From Symsagittifera roscoffensis (taxonomy: Eukaryota; Xenacoelomorpha; Acoela; Convolutidae), in contig NC_087062.1 of assembly GCF_963678635.1 (NCBI RefSeq), positions 5,318,193-5,382,192 on the forward strand: a DNA stretch of 64,000 bases. The letters run 5' to 3'. Of the stretch, positions 39,088-51,900 are shown in pieces. The number at the start of each line of letters is the position of its first letter. The stretch's first letter is position 1. Both the position numbers and the translations under genes were made by a program. The notes under the pieces are model-generated. The model was not told the DNA's origin. It saw nothing but the letters and a program-made list of their open reading frames with translations, and ran no database searches.

Positions 39088-39370
39088 TTCTGGTTTCTGC
39101 GATTCGCAGAAGTTATATGAAAAAGTATCCAACCTGTCTAAGCATAATATGTTTCTCTTATTTCCCAACTTTCCAGACTGAGTTATTTTGTTCAGCAAAA
39201 TTCTTTTTTGGCGACTCAAGGTCGTTTATTTTGCGTCTAGAAATTTCTCGTGGTACCACTAATGCAGTCGAAACTGGTCAGCCTGTAGTAGACCTGAAGC
39301 TTGAGGTCAAATGGGAGCTTGTTCTCGCACACTACGATTTGGTTTTGAAACAAGCCCAAAAAGCTAAAGA
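39088..39370 (-). mobile_element. SINE S1, 5'-truncated copy
   Basis: In minus orientation it carries the S1 body and the 3' palindrome (here ctgcgattcgcag on the plus strand near 39100). The tRNA-derived head is missing at its high-coordinate end. The frame at 39117-39386 is incidental. Confidence 0.65.
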
Positions 39371-39660
39371 GCAGCATAGACATTAGGTTTTGATGCTTAC
39401 AAGAGAGGTTTGCTTTTTAGAAATTTTTAAAGAAGAAAAAATATAATTTTATCTGAAAGAAAGGGCTTCTCTTAGACACTCCTGAGTGAAGTTTTTTTCC
39501 TTAGCAGAAACGGGTATCAATATTTGTCAGTATTAGTCTGATCAAATCGAATAATGAGAACTTTGTCAGACTTCTGTGGCACAGATTGTATTTTTTTCAA
39601 TTATGTCAGAAGACTAACAACGCGCAAACGCTCTTTCAATATGCCTTTTTTGTACTAGAA

Positions 39661-39793
39661 CTTTTCTGGTAAAAAGCAAAAAATTTTTTGAATCAAAACT
39701 TTTCTTGAAAAAAGCAAAACCTTTTTTTATCAAAACTTTTCTTGAAAAAAGAAAAACATTTTTGTATCAAATTTTTTCTTGAAAAAAGCAAAA
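39661..39793. repeat. Tandem repeat, about 45-bp unit, three copies
   Basis: The phrase tcttgaaaaaagcaaaac alternates with a T-rich atcaaaact segment three times with small changes. Confidence 0.8.
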
Positions 39794-39849
39794 CGTTTTG
39801 TGTTAAGCAGCAGTCAGAGTTTTGCTCGTAGCAGCGCAGATTTTCACTT

Positions 39850-40240
39850 TAACTGATTCTAGGGACATATAAACGTGCCAAATTTCAAGCTGGAATGATT
39901 ATTAGGAGTAATGAATGGACTTTTATATAGGTCTTGGTGATAATTCTTTGTTTTTTTTTCTTTCGAGGAAAAAGTCTAAAGATGTTCTATTAACTACGCA
40001 GATTTTAATTCATACATATTCTTGCTTTAAAAAGTGCACTTAGGTATGTATGCATCATATGAGTTCAGTTAAATTTCAACTGTTAAAATGTAACTCTGAA
40101 ACATACGAACGTGAAAATGGCGCAACAAAACGTGAACGACTTGTAGTTTCAAAAGTGGAATTTAGTTTTTAGATTAATCGGCGGAAGAAAATTTTGCCCT
40201 ATTAATCCAGTTTTCTCAAATTGATTTAATATTATCGAAA
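39850..40240 (+). repeat. Interspersed repeat family R1, plus copy
   Basis: This stretch matches the reverse complement of about 55795-56080 along most of its length. Shared phrases include agtggaatttagtttttaga (about 40156), cgtgaacgac (about 40131) and ccagttttctcaa (about 40208). It is non-coding, and the class is unknown. Confidence 0.65.
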
Positions 40241-43200
40241 AAAAAAAACATGAAATCATCTTGAAAATCAAAGAGGGTTAACGCCATATGTTTTTTTATG
40301 TTGAAAATCGAAACTGAAGTCTTTTTCCAAAAATTAAGTCAGATTTTGTTCTGTTTCCTTACGTTCACTATTCTTTTACAACTGTAAATTGGCTATGTTT
40401 GGTATGGGGATGAGTTCACAGAGCTCAATAATTTTACGCTTAAATTTTGAACATCATAAAAGAATGTATGTAGCGCACATGAGGTTGTCCAGAAATATGC
40501 TCAAAAGAGCTTGCAGGTGATATATTTTCTAAGCTTCATTTTTAGATAGTCGAAAAGTTCACAAGGGTTCCAAGCTAATTCGGTAAAAACTGTTATCGAG
40601 ATACCAATGAAACTCTTTATTGTTATAGAAACTTAATATCTATTTACCCCTATTGCAAAAAAGGAAGTTCGTATTGAGGAACCAAGTTTGTATACCCTTA
40701 CTTGTTGGTTTAGCTGATTTCGCAGTTGGTAAACTTTTATTAGGTTCCATAGGGGTTATAACTTTTAAGATCATCCATTCAATACTCTTCAACGCCAAGT
40801 ATTAACCATTTTATTTAATAAAGCTAAAATTGACTGTGGTTTCTCTTCAAGTACCAGAACTAATTCATTGATTAGGTTCTTCATGTTCGCTTAGAAGAAG
40901 TTTGTTATGAGTGTAAATTATTTAAAATGAAGAAACCGCGAAAAAAAAAAGATTTTTGCTTTGAATTTGCTTAAATTTTTGAATTCTTAAAAAAACAGTA
41001 GATGCTTTCAAACTTTTTTGAGTTTCAAAAGCAAGTTTTGATAGAAAAGTTTTGATTTTGATAAAAATCGGCTCAATTGCAAAAACAAAATCAATGACAA
41101 ATCAAAACAAAATCAATGACAAATCAAATCAAAACAAAATCAAACAGAATTTTTCAGAAAATCTTAGAAAAAAAACCCACCTTCGTAATTAGAATTATTT
41201 CCGGATTCCTTTTTGAAGATTTGTTTTTAAATTTGCAAAGAAATTTGAACAGATTTTATACGACTTCGAAAGACTAACTGCAAAAGATCAAACTTCTGCT
41301 TCAAAAATTACTGACTTTTGTTACAAAAAAAATAAAGTTTCGAGTTTCAAAAAGAAAAATACTTGGCTCCAAAACTCCTTTAAATAAAAAATCATCTTCA
41401 AAAAAGTCCCTGCTGAAAACACGATTTTTTAAACTCTCGTTTGAAAAAAAAGCCTATCATGTTTTTCAAGAGTTTTTCTGTTTACTGTTCGATAGTGTAG
41501 TTTGCATCCATTGTATCACAAAAAGAAATGAACTGAGAAAATCATAAGCCAAACCGCACAAAAGTTAGGCTTTAGCATGAACAATTTTTAAGAATTTTCC
41601 CGGCCGAAAAAAACGAAAAATCATAATTAAAATTTTCACTAGGTTCATCAAATCGTAAAAATTTAGCAAACAAATATGTTCTATATTTAATAATATTTAT
41701 TTACTATCCATCAAATTCTGCGCTCGAAAAAAAAACGGTAAAAAGCAAAATTTTGAATAAATTTTTCTGTCGACACCGATAATTATTGTCAATGGTTAAG
41801 AAGCAATGACAAAAAATAACTTTTTTTACAGGTTTTTAAAAATTTAACCCTTCTTAAAGTTTGTTGTGATGTGTAAGATGCTTCTTGTGATATAATTTTT
41901 TCTTCTATTGACAAAGTATTTTCAGCGCAAGTTTTGATTGATTAAAAAAGTCAAAAGGATCCAGTTTTTGAGCCAAAAGTTTGGTTGAGATTTTGGAGAA
42001 AAAATGCTCCTTAATAACTCTGGTGAAATTTGAAGACACTTTTGTTCTCTTCACTTTTTGTCTAATTTTAACCAAACTTGAGAATAATGCGTTCAAAAAG
42101 TCAAGTTTTGTTTGTTTTGTCCTGATAATTTAAATCAACACTGTACCAGTTATTATAACTAGTTGTTTTCAGCCCTAATTGATGTAAATGATTTTTACAT
42201 AATCAATTTTTTTCAATCAACAAAATATTGCCAGATCGTAATGAGCGCGATGCGACAACTCGTATCAAGCGAAAGCTCCCACATGTTTGTATGAGCGACA
42301 ACGCATACAGGCAAAAATTTTGGACTAGGTGACAATTGGCAAAAGCAGATTACGCGGTACTAGCTTGCATGTTTGATACCTCAACAAACAAAAGTACTTC
42401 ACATGGTTGATCCCATTTTTTTTGGTTGCCAAGCTGCGTACCCGTACATCAAAAAAGCTCTAAATTTGTAGAAAAATTTTAAGTATACCAATTAACCTAA
42501 CTTTCTGTGTTTTCTAGACAGTAACTATGATTCAGTTCTCATCTAATATTGGAAATAAACAATTTTTTATAAAGAATGACCTAATGTCAGTTCACCTCTC
42601 AACCGAAACAAGATTTACCGAAAAGAGATATTGATTCTACCATACTTTGATTGAGTACATACAAAAAACGCAGCAAAAAAATCCAAAATAACACCTGTTA
42701 TAACAAGCATTACTTTGAATTGGGTTGGTACAAGTATCCGGGTTGACCTCCATAGACCAAAAACGCTAATCACACAATTTCATAAGCTAAGTCTGTGAAA
42801 AAATACTAGTCATACAAATTTTATGCATTTTGCTAAAATAGTGTCATCAATTTTCTGAAGAAAATTTTTCTTGTTTCGGCTCAAATTTCGATGTATCGTA
42901 CTAAATTAGCCGTAATTTTTGAAATTAGCCAAAATTTTGAAATCTAGTAGTTTTGAAATTAGCTGCAAACATTTTGTGTGTTTTTTTTTTTCAACCGCAA
43001 ATTGAGTTTCGTACTCAACAAAACATTTTTCAAAAATAAAATTTGCGTGCAAAAATTAATTTTTGTGTGTACAACGTAGACTTGGATACACTAATAACGG
43101 AAATTTCCAAAAGTGTATGATAAGCATTTTTTTCCATGTATGAGAATTGTATGATTTGCATTTTTGTTCAACCCGGGTAATTGAAACCTTCAGGTCATGT

Positions 43201-43805
43201 AGCCTCATGAACTAATCGAGGGTTCAAACACCATTAGGTGATTTTTTTCTGGATGTTAATAGTCTATGTTAGAAATTACATCAGAAATAAGGTCGGAAAT
43301 TCAATCAGAAATTAGACAAGCAAAAAATACTTCAAACACCTTAAGAAATTTCGTGCCAGACAATTAAATTAAAAGTTCAGTAGTTTCTGCCCACTTATAA
43401 TTCACCGACTTGATCTTCTGATTACAAAGAGTTGATTACATTGATTATTGATTGCTTTCTCTCGCAAATGCGGGTGACCGAAATTTTTGTGTATTTGGAA
43501 GTTTCAATAAATTACATTTCAGACCTCAGCTTTTTATAGGAACCAATCCAGTAAGCTGGTAACGATTCAACGGCAAAAACTGATTCACGCGGCGCATTAT
43601 TCCTCTCGTGTCGATAAGCGAGGCCAGTGTCTTCTTATAATTTTCGGTTTCTACGAATAATCACCAGGCGCGAGTTGTCGCTTTTTTAAGAAAAAAAATG
43701 CGAGTTTTCGCTGTCGACCAGTGGTCAATTTCGACGAGTTGTCGCTTTGTCAGCTATGCGATCTACTGCTCGATTTAAAGATGTCTGTGAATTCAAATAA
43801 ATTAC
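40241..43805. other. Long AT-rich intron
   Basis: This lies inside the receptor gene between the 43.8 kb exon and the terminal exons. I see no exon. Features are homopolymer runs, a short duplication of caaaatcaatgacaaatcaa near 41090-41145, an R1-like edge phrase near 42055 and an isolated B-box-like motif (gggttcaaacacc) near 43225. Confidence 0.45.
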
Positions 43806-43862
43806 CTTGACGGCATCAATTCGGTGGTATTGGCATATGGGTTGTCATCATACTCGTTTTTC
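43806..43862 (-). CDS. FN3 receptor, juxtamembrane cytoplasmic exon
   Basis: The acceptor is TTTATAG|GAAAAACG and the donor is TCAAG|GTAATT. The exon is 57 bases, phase 2 in and phase 2 out, matching the neighbours. It encodes about 19 residues including EYDDNPYANTTEL. NPYAN is another Tyr-x-Asn motif, and the segment also contains an N-P-x-Y-like neighbourhood. Confidence 0.65.
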
Positions 43863-44391
43863 CTATAAATAAACAAGATAACTTACTTTTTATCTATAAC
43901 AAACGTTGTTCCTCTGTCTGTTTGCTTTAAACAATTTTTCAATTTTCCTTATAATAATTGTCTTAATTGAGTAATTTTGACAAGATTTTTTTTTCAAAAA
44001 TTATGGGCTCTTTTTTTTGTCATAGTTCTAAATTTTTCGACCCCAACTCTGACAAAACTTTATTTAACATATTCAGCAAACTTTTGTTACCCTTTGGAAC
44101 AAATTGAAACCCATAATTGTGGACACAGGGGCGGTAAAAATAATTTTGGGTCTATCAACAACAATTAGCTCAACTGCTGTATTCACACATCAGTTGATAT
44201 TTCATTTAAGACAGTTGATATATATGATAATTCGGCTAAATTGGAATCGGCCTATTGAACTATGGCCAGTGTTTGAAAAACTAAAGTCGTATATTATTAC
44301 GTAACTGTTATACAAGTTAGGCTGCTTGACACAGCGGATGTTTGAACTATCGGATGTTTGCCCTGGACCCGACATGCATACGTGACGTTAC

Positions 44392-44503
44392 CTTGTTTTC
44401 ATCTTCTTGTAAATGATGATTGAAGCAAGAGCCGAGACTACAAGAACGAGGAGCCCAATGGGAGGCAAAATATACACAAGCAGTGGAATTTTGTCAGCTG
44501 GCT
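44392..44503 (-). CDS. FN3 receptor, transmembrane exon
   Basis: The acceptor is ATTTCAG|AGCCAG and the donor is ACAAG|GTAACG. In phase 1 it reads PADKIPLL, then a hydrophobic helix (VYILPPIGLLVLVVSALAS) and the basic stop-transfer KKMKTR. This is the single membrane span of a type I receptor. The FN3 exons are upstream and the tyrosine-rich tail is downstream. Confidence 0.78.
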
Positions 44504-44579
44504 CTGAAATATTCAAAACTTCACAAGATTTCCGGATGGATCGCCCTAACTGTTCCCCCCCCCCCATAGTACTTTGGTA

Positions 44580-44721
44580 TCTTAGTATCTCTTTGACAAT
44601 ATCCCCCCTCGCGTACCCAATAACAAATATCCCCCTATAAATAAATAAATCAACGGTTAAGCATATGAGATTTTTGTATCTAGCAACGAATTTTACCCCT
44701 TTTGCAAAAGGGGGATATAGT
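44580..44721. repeat. Small C-rich inverted-repeat element
   Basis: tatccccc at the left and gggggata at the right are inverted repeats about 140 bases apart, with an internal tatccccc copy. It is similar in style to the element at 62824-62998. Confidence 0.45.
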
Positions 44722-44846
44722 TAAAGAGAGTCGTACCTTGCAACGAGTTGTAAGCCCTTTAAAGAACTTATTGAATGGGTTAGCGTATGTGAAATTTGCA
44801 TTTTGTAACAAATAACCTCCCATATTGAAATAGGGAAGAGGGATAA

Positions 44847-44920
44847 TAAAAAGGTCACACTCGATTTACGGTTTTCCATCATAATAAGAAGGTCACACTC
44901 GATTTACGATTTTCCATCAT
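44847..44920. repeat. Direct repeat, 43-bp spacing
   Basis: The phrase aaggtcacactcgatttacg followed by ttttccatcat occurs twice in tandem. Confidence 0.9.
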
Positions 44921-45259
44921 TGAAATTTTTGTACTGAAGTTTGATCTGAAAAAAAATTTTCAGCAAAAAATAAATTGCTCTATATTAATTTTTTAAATTT
45001 TTATTGACGTTTTGTCAAAAAAATGTGCTGAACAGGTCGATCTTTTAAATGGCTTTTGAAGAAATCTAAGAGGGATCTCCTGAAACTTGTAGTTTGCGGC
45101 AACCAATTTTCCTAAAGTGAGTTCAGCTCAATATAAATCTGAGGAAGATTTTTCCTGACTGCAAATTTTTGTTGAATTTAAAAACAAAATCATTAATTTA
45201 AACTTTGAATGGTCAAATTGAATTTTTACGACCCCTATAGCTTTCAGGCAATATAATCG

Positions 45260-45370
45260 ATTAGATACAGATTATATACAGATTATTTACAGATTATCTA
45301 CAGACTATCTACAGCTTTTACTGTATAAAGATTCTATACTGATTACATGCAGATTATCTACAGATTATAT
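45260..45370. repeat. Degenerate acagattat tandem repeat
   Basis: About eight imperfect copies of an 11-12 base unit (acagattatct and variants). Confidence 0.8.
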
Positions 45371-45515
45371 AATATGTAGGTTTTACACAATAGAAAAATT
45401 GATAATTTTGGCACTGAAATCCATTTATTTTTGGTGGAAAAAAAAGTTGATTCAATCTGTACAGAATCGTTTATCGTTCGCAAAATGGTTGTAGATAAAC
45501 CGATTCTATACTTAC

Positions 45516-45566
45516 GTTTATCTGTAAGTTTTTCTCTATAAAATAGATTTTTATCCACTGCTGTCA
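45516..45566 (-). CDS. Candidate small exon of FN3 receptor (51 bp)
   Basis: The bounds are CCGCAG|TGACAG and a consensus donor AAAC|GTAAGT. It is phase 1 in and phase 1 out, which fits between the FN3 exon at 47034 and the transmembrane exon at 44503. It would add 17 juxtamembrane residues. The acceptor has a poor pyrimidine tract, and direct joining of the neighbours also keeps frame. Confidence 0.3.
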
Positions 45567-45569
45567 CTG

Positions 45570-47030
45570 CGGGTTATTCAATCACATGATATCAAGTTCA
45601 ATTTTTTTCCACAATTAAGGAAGAAAAAAACTCAATAAAAAACAACAACAAATAACTTCATAGCTGTACAGAGCAGTCAGACATTTTCAGGTTTGCCCTG
45701 ATACAAAAAAGTTTCTGATTGAAATTTTAACAAAATTGCTGCTTATACTCGAAGGAACCCTCTCCCTAAAATTAATGATTTTTTCTTCGATACTTTTTTT
45801 TTTCAGCCACCAACTAGAAAAAAAGGAAATCAAAAGAGGAATAATATTTTTCAGTTTAAAAAAAAACTAATTTTTTGAAACTTTCATAGACACAAATACG
45901 ATATATATGTTTTTGAGCTTCAAGAATCTTTTATGATTGATATAATTTTTTAAATACCTTTTCAATTTGAGAAAATTGGAGTATTACTGAGTGTTTTGAG
46001 CCAATTGGGAATTTTGAAAGAAAAAGCTTGTTAGTTTTTGCATTATTATTTGCAAGTTAGATATCCGAAAGCAAATTAACCTTTCTATAAGAAATCCTGA
46101 AAAAAACTGAGTTATAAGGATTTTATATGCAAGTTTATCACAACGAAAATCAAGCGTGATCAATTGTTAAGAGTAATACTGGAAAAATAAAAAAGCACAC
46201 AATCTATACGACCAAGCGTAACTAAAAATTTTAAACAAAACTCAAGAAACGCCTAAGAAATCATCTAATTTAGCCTCCAAATTTTCTCAAATCTCTTCAG
46301 TTCATTTTCCTCATACGAAAAACGGCTTTAAGGCAACTAGATTAATAGACACATTTTTCTTATCTTCTTATTAAAAAAACACGGTTTTTGCTTAAGAACC
46401 GATGGCTATTTTTTTTTAAAAATGAGTTGAGATCTTTGTTCAATTCAGTTTCACCAGAGAAAAAACTTGGCGTGTGTGTTTCATGACCGATACCAATCTA
46501 ATATTTTTTTTTAAAATTAAGTCACAAAAAATTGGTTGTAACTATGTAAAGTCGGTTTTAAAAAGTCGACTTTCAAAAAAATTCAAAAGATTGAAAAAGT
46601 TTTCAATTTTTTTTGTTAACATTTGTTTAAAAAAGAATTTGGAGTTTACAAAGACATGTATTTAAAGAAAAACGTAATTCGCATTCCATTTTGGAAAAAT
46701 CCGAAATCAACAAAAAACCAATTATGAAACAGGGAATCCACAGACAAAATAACTTGACTAGGGATCATTTGATTATGGAATCCACTGACATAAGCCTCTA
46801 AAACACGCAAAATGTGTTTCTGTGGAATCCGGACGCGTGAAAGCACAAATATGTAATTAGTAGTTGTAAAACCGAGCTTGGCGTCGCAATGCAATCAATT
46901 TCAAAGATGTACTTGTAAAACTTGATTTTTTCCCCAAACAACCTATAAAAATCACGACGTAAGTAGATGCAGTTTCCCGATTTTTAAGAGACACCCGAAG
47001 AGAAGGACTGCGGTTAACATGGAAAATACA
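45570..47030. other. Intronic AT-rich sequence
   Basis: No exon or recognisable repeat is seen. Homopolymer runs are common. Confidence 0.45.
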
Positions 47031-47033
47031 AAC

Positions 47034-47232
47034 TCGTTTCAATTTGAGTTCTGGCCGACGCCGGTAGTTTTTTCCCATAGATGGAGATTGATCCTGTGAC
47101 TTTGTAAACCTCGCCGCTTTCTAGTCCTTCAACTGTAACCGTGCATGAAAGCTGCTCAAATCTTATGTTGCAGAGTTTTCCAGATTTCTCTCCCCTGTAT
47201 GCGACTGAGTTTGGCGCGCTCACAGTTGCTGC
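47034..47232 (-). CDS. FN3 receptor exon, second half of membrane-proximal FN3
   Basis: The acceptor is TTCTTCAG|GCAGCA and the donor is ACGA|GTTTGT. It is phase 0 in and phase 1 out, 199 bases. It encodes VEGLESGEVYKVTGSISIYG, the E-F strands and tyrosine corner of an FN3 domain, then ARTQIET at the domain end. With 47846-47976 it makes one FN3 module. The donor is not a perfect consensus, but phase and domain end agree. Confidence 0.65.
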
Positions 47233-47285
47233 CTGAAGAAAAGAATAAAAACCAAATAACTTCGTTGTTTTTTCCTGATCTATTG

Positions 47286-47522
47286 TTGATAAGGCGTTCA
47301 CTCAGAGATCGTCACATTACGTGTGTATTCGATCCCCTGCCGTGGCAATGATAGTGAATGAAAACAAGCTCTCACTTGACCTCTAGCTTCAGGTCTACCC
47401 CAGCCTGAGATCATGAGCCCCTACATTTTCAATCCGGAATATGGGGAAATAAGAGAAACGGACTATGTGCTAGCCTTTCGTAGACCCTCTGTGAATCGCA
47501 GAAACTACAATTATTATCAAAT
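47286..47522 (+). mobile_element. SINE S1, internally shortened copy
   Basis: The head has ggcgttcactcagagatcgtc and a good B box (gtattcgatccc). The 3' end has gaatcgcagaaactacaattattatc, the S1 tail. About 100 bases of the body seen in other copies are missing. Confidence 0.65.
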
Positions 47523-47845
47523 ATGCTGAACAAGAAACGATGGGCCCTTTTTTCTCGACAACCAGTTATTATTGTTTTTGGAATTACTCAATGCAGCTCG
47601 AATCACGATTGAAAAAATCGTTCGATCTTTGGTTGTAGAAGCTGGACTTTTACGGTGAAAAAAAAACACCTCAATTCTAAAAATTTCCTTCAAAGGTCTG
47701 AAAAAAACTAAGTTTCTCAGTTCATGTCAGCGATCAATTTTTTTTCTTGCCATCTTTAGTAGCTTGCTTTTGTGGCTTGCTCCTCTATTGAATACATAAA
47801 CGGGAAAATAAACTTAATGATTGATTTCGTTTTCCTATAACTGAC

Positions 47846-47976
47846 CTCGTATAGGATTTGGATTTGGTCTCTGATTCGAATGATTGACTGTGACCTCGAT
47901 TTGAGCAATAGCACACACTGTCTCTGACTGCACTCATCTTTTCTGTCCACGCTCAAGTCAACGTACACTTCTGGAA
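47846..47976 (-). CDS. FN3 receptor exon, first half of membrane-proximal FN3
   Basis: The acceptor is TTGTGTAG|TTCCAG and the donor is TACGAG|GTCAGT. It is phase 1 in and phase 0 out, 131 bases. It encodes PEVYVDLSVDRKDEC and CVLLLKSRSQS, then QIQILYE, compatible with A to C strands of FN3. Confidence 0.6.
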
Positions 47977-48073
47977 CTACACAAACATATTTTTTATCAC
48001 ATGTAGGGTTATTGCAGGGATCTTGTTAACTATGGCCCTCCTAAAGTACTTCGGAACGAGCTGCTACCCTATT

Positions 48074-48075
<2 letters not shown>

Positions 48076-48105
<30 letters not shown>

Positions 48106-48110
48106 AAGAA
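48076..48110. repeat. (AAG)n microsatellite
   Basis: About eleven aag triplets. Confidence 0.95.
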
Positions 48111-48111
48111 T

Positions 48112-48950
48112 TTGTTTATCCAAAATCATGCAAATACAAACAACAATCATCAATTTATTTCCAACTAGTTCAAACAAACGATATCGAACCATTCAAATCA
48201 GTACATGAAAATGGAAAAGATAGACGACTGGCGCATTGTGCACCTACTTAAGGTCTACCCTCTATTCGAAGAAATTAGAGTTCATATTAGAAAAAAAATT
48301 ATAATAATGAAAAAAGGAAAAAAAATTCAAACTTTTAAAGCGGTTTTTTTGATCTTTTTGGTGATTTAGCACAACTCGGTAGCATACACTCAAGCCAGGC
48401 TGTTATCGATAATAAAATACGATGTCTTAACAACCTCAAAAATTAATGATTAATCAAAAAGGTGAAAAATAACAATTGTTTTTTAGAATAGTTTAAATTG
48501 GAAAGGAATAAAAAGGGGTATAAAACTGCAGTTAGACAAGCTCATTTATCTTTTTGATAATCTGGTATTATGTGTTAAGAGCAGAGTCCTTTTTCAAAAT
48601 TTTTCAAAAAATCAAAGATTTTTTGAAGATTCAAAATTTTTGAAAAAAAAGCTATATCTCAAAAACTGCAAGGAATAGGAAATTCATTTTTTAGGGTAGA
48701 AACGCAACCCTAGCTTGATTATCAGTTAGCCTTAAATCCTGGGTAAAAATTTTCAATAAACTGAATATATACTGAAATTCATGCTGTATCAATTCGTTAA
48801 TTTCGAGTAAGTTTTTTTGAAATCGTTTTCTTCGTTTTATGACACTTTTCCATTATTCCCCAGCAACAATTTATTTTCACTCATCATTATCAGAAGTGTT
48901 GTTCCTCTGTTTGTTGAAGCACAAGTTTTCATTTTATTTTTACAGAATGG
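48112..48950. other. Intronic AT-rich sequence
   Basis: No exon or recognisable element. Confidence 0.45.
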
Positions 48951-48959
48951 CGGTACGAA

Positions 48960-51900
48960 TGTTAAATGTTTTGAAAAACTTGTTTCATATGCAAAACTTT
49001 TAAGGAAAACATAGAATTTAAAAACTTTATGGAAAGTCTTTGATTCAACAAGCTGAAACTAAGTTTCAACAAATCGTAAACAAATAGCTCATGCATTGTT
49101 ATTATTTTGTTGTCAATAAAAGATTGTGTAATTGAATCATGTTTCCTTTTGAAATAAACCATGCGATTGGTTTTTCGCTGGAGCAAAAACTTTAATCCAA
49201 AAAAGCAAAATTCGTGCCACCATGTACGAGCAAACCATAATGTTTCGTTTTCGAATGTTAATTTTTGAGAAAAATTGCAGTTGGTAAAAAGTATTTCATT
49301 TTTGAAATTATACCGCAATGACTCCCTAAATTCGATTTTACTATCTGAATTTGTTGAAAAAACTTTGAGTTAACATCTAAGATGACACTAAGTTTTTGTA
49401 AAAGGGTCAGCTTTATAATAGAAATCAAGAATGTTGACGCCAAGGTAGGAAGCACTTCTATTTTTTTCAAAAGTTAGAGAGGTAATTTTATCTGAGTTTA
49501 AGTCAAATTATTTAGGCAAAGCCAGGATGAAAATTTCGTCAAATGTAATTGAAAATCCTCGAAATTTGAAGTATCGTACAATATATTTGTTTCATCAGCG
49601 AAACAAAAAAACACGTTTTAATTTAAAACTGCATGATGCATACTATTTATAAAATTCAGAAAAATAAAAGGGCCTAAAACAGAGCCTTGAGGTACACCTG
49701 TAGTGATTGGTAGTCAATCAGAGAAATAGTTATACACATTTACACATTGAGAACTGTTGAAACAATAATTTTCACACCATCTTTAACAGTTTCCACGTAC
49801 TCCATAGATCTCGAGCTTCCTCAACAGAATCAAGTGTTCAAATGTATTAAAACCATTTTTTAAATCAGCAAAATTTACATTTTGTGTTTTTATCGACGTT
49901 TAATCTTATTTGTTCCGAGACTACTGCTAGTGCATCTTCCGTTGCATACTTCTGTCGAAAACCAAATTGACGATGATACAATTTTTCATTCTTTTATGGT
50001 AATTGTACAAACGAGAGTGCATAATCTTTTCAATTACTCCACTGCAGCAACTCAAAAGTGATATTGAGTGATGATTGCTTTTTTCAATTCTACTATCAAC
50101 TTTGAAAAAAGGTTAACGTTGGCTAATTTTAGGTTTTCTGGAAAGATTCCAGAAGCAAAAGAAAGTTTTCTCAAATATGTTAAATAGGGTGCTATCACAA
50201 AACGACTTTTTAAGAGAAAAACGTTACTAATTTCGTCAATCCCATAAATTGCGTAGATTTTAAGCTAATTTTAACATGGATTACCTCGAAAACTGAGCTG
50301 TTGAGAAGATACGTTTATTGACTTGCTATATCAATCTGATAAACTGGATCAACAACTTCATATGTTTCATTTCGTCAGCCAATTTGGTGCCAACAGTTGG
50401 AAAATACTCAACGAAATACTCATTGAAAGTGTTAGCTTTTGATGGATGTCAGACAAAATTCTTTCATCTAATTTGAGTATTGTGGTTTAAGGATTTTACG
50501 TTTAATTTTAATTGAAACCTTATACACTTGTCTCGAGTCTCCAAAACAATCATAAAATTTAGAATAATAATACTTTTTTGGCCTTTCTGATTTTTTTTAA
50601 CTTTCCAACGTTTACTAAGAAAATATTTTGTTTTTTGCCAGTATTTTGCAGTCCTGATTTGCATAATTTGTATATTTGATTTTTTTATTTCAAGATTGAG
50701 TATTTCAAGTTTTTATGAAACCAAGGAGCAAAATTCTTGTTTTCAGAACAACATTCCCGTATGGGAGCAAATACGTTTAAAGATTTCTGAAGGCATTCAT
50801 TAAGATTAAATTAGGCAAAGTTAATGCTTACATGATTGGTTAGAATGGAAATCTCCAAGTTCTCTTTTAGAACATGCAGGAAGTCCTTCATTTAGTTTTT
50901 TTTTGTTAAAAAAGACATATCACTGTAACAATAACACGATGAATTTTTTTCATGTAGATACAAAACTTTAAAACTACCGGATAGTGGTCGCAAAAGCATT
51001 CATTTTTTATTAATTCAATGGTAGGATTTTCCAAATTTTGTGTTTTATAGTGATCTATACATGTTTCTGAGGAATTACTAATTCGAGTTGCAGACTTATT
51101 CAATAGTTCAAATCCATTGACTGTTAATGAATCTAGGTAAGATTGCTGTGTGTTATTACTCGCTTTACTTTAAGTATTGATATTAAAATTTCCAGCTAAG
51201 TTTTTGGTAACCTAAACCGAGAAAGATTTCATCATTCTTTATCAAGTTCATCGACAAACTGAATTATATTGAAGAATGGTGGAACAAATGCTGAGTTATT
51301 TAATTGTTTCCAATCATTCAACAAGTATTGAGATGGATTCTGACGAACCACTATCAAGTTTTTCAATTAAATTGATTTTTTTTCCGTCAAAACGGTTCCA
51401 CCAACTCTTGTTATTCTATTATTCGTGATAGCGATGTGAAAACCTTTCATTCTATACATTTTGAGATCGTCATTTCCATTTAACCAAGTTTCTGTTAAAC
51501 ATAATCTAAGTTTTTAAAGGAGAGCACATTAGACAGTAAAACATTAAGATTAGCATATACGATTTTTCGTTGTTGCAGTTTAGGTTGTTGCTGAAATATT
51601 TCAAAAAAAATTTCTCAGAGCATTGAATAACATCTTGTAAGTGTAGCCTAGCAGCTTTTCTCACTCGAAGAATTAGTCAGTTTTAATAATCTGATCATTT
51701 CCTTCCTACTGAAAGAAAATAAACTCTTCACACGTCAAGTCGTTCGCAATACGGGCATCGTTTCTCATCGAGTTGAAAAAGTTGAGCCTTTGTCGGCTCA
51801 TGTCTCTCAATACTCGTACAAAACTCAGCTGTTGATTTTCTCTCAAACATTTTTTTCGTAGTAAATTGATTTTCGCAGTCGATCTCGCAGAACATGACAA

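Noticed and set aside
39117-39386. Coding frame of 89 residues
   Set aside because: It lies entirely in a SINE copy and its text follows the SINE consensus, not a protein.
43195-43230. tRNA gene suggested by a B-box-like gggttcaaacacc
   Set aside because: No A box at the right distance and no cloverleaf could be drawn.
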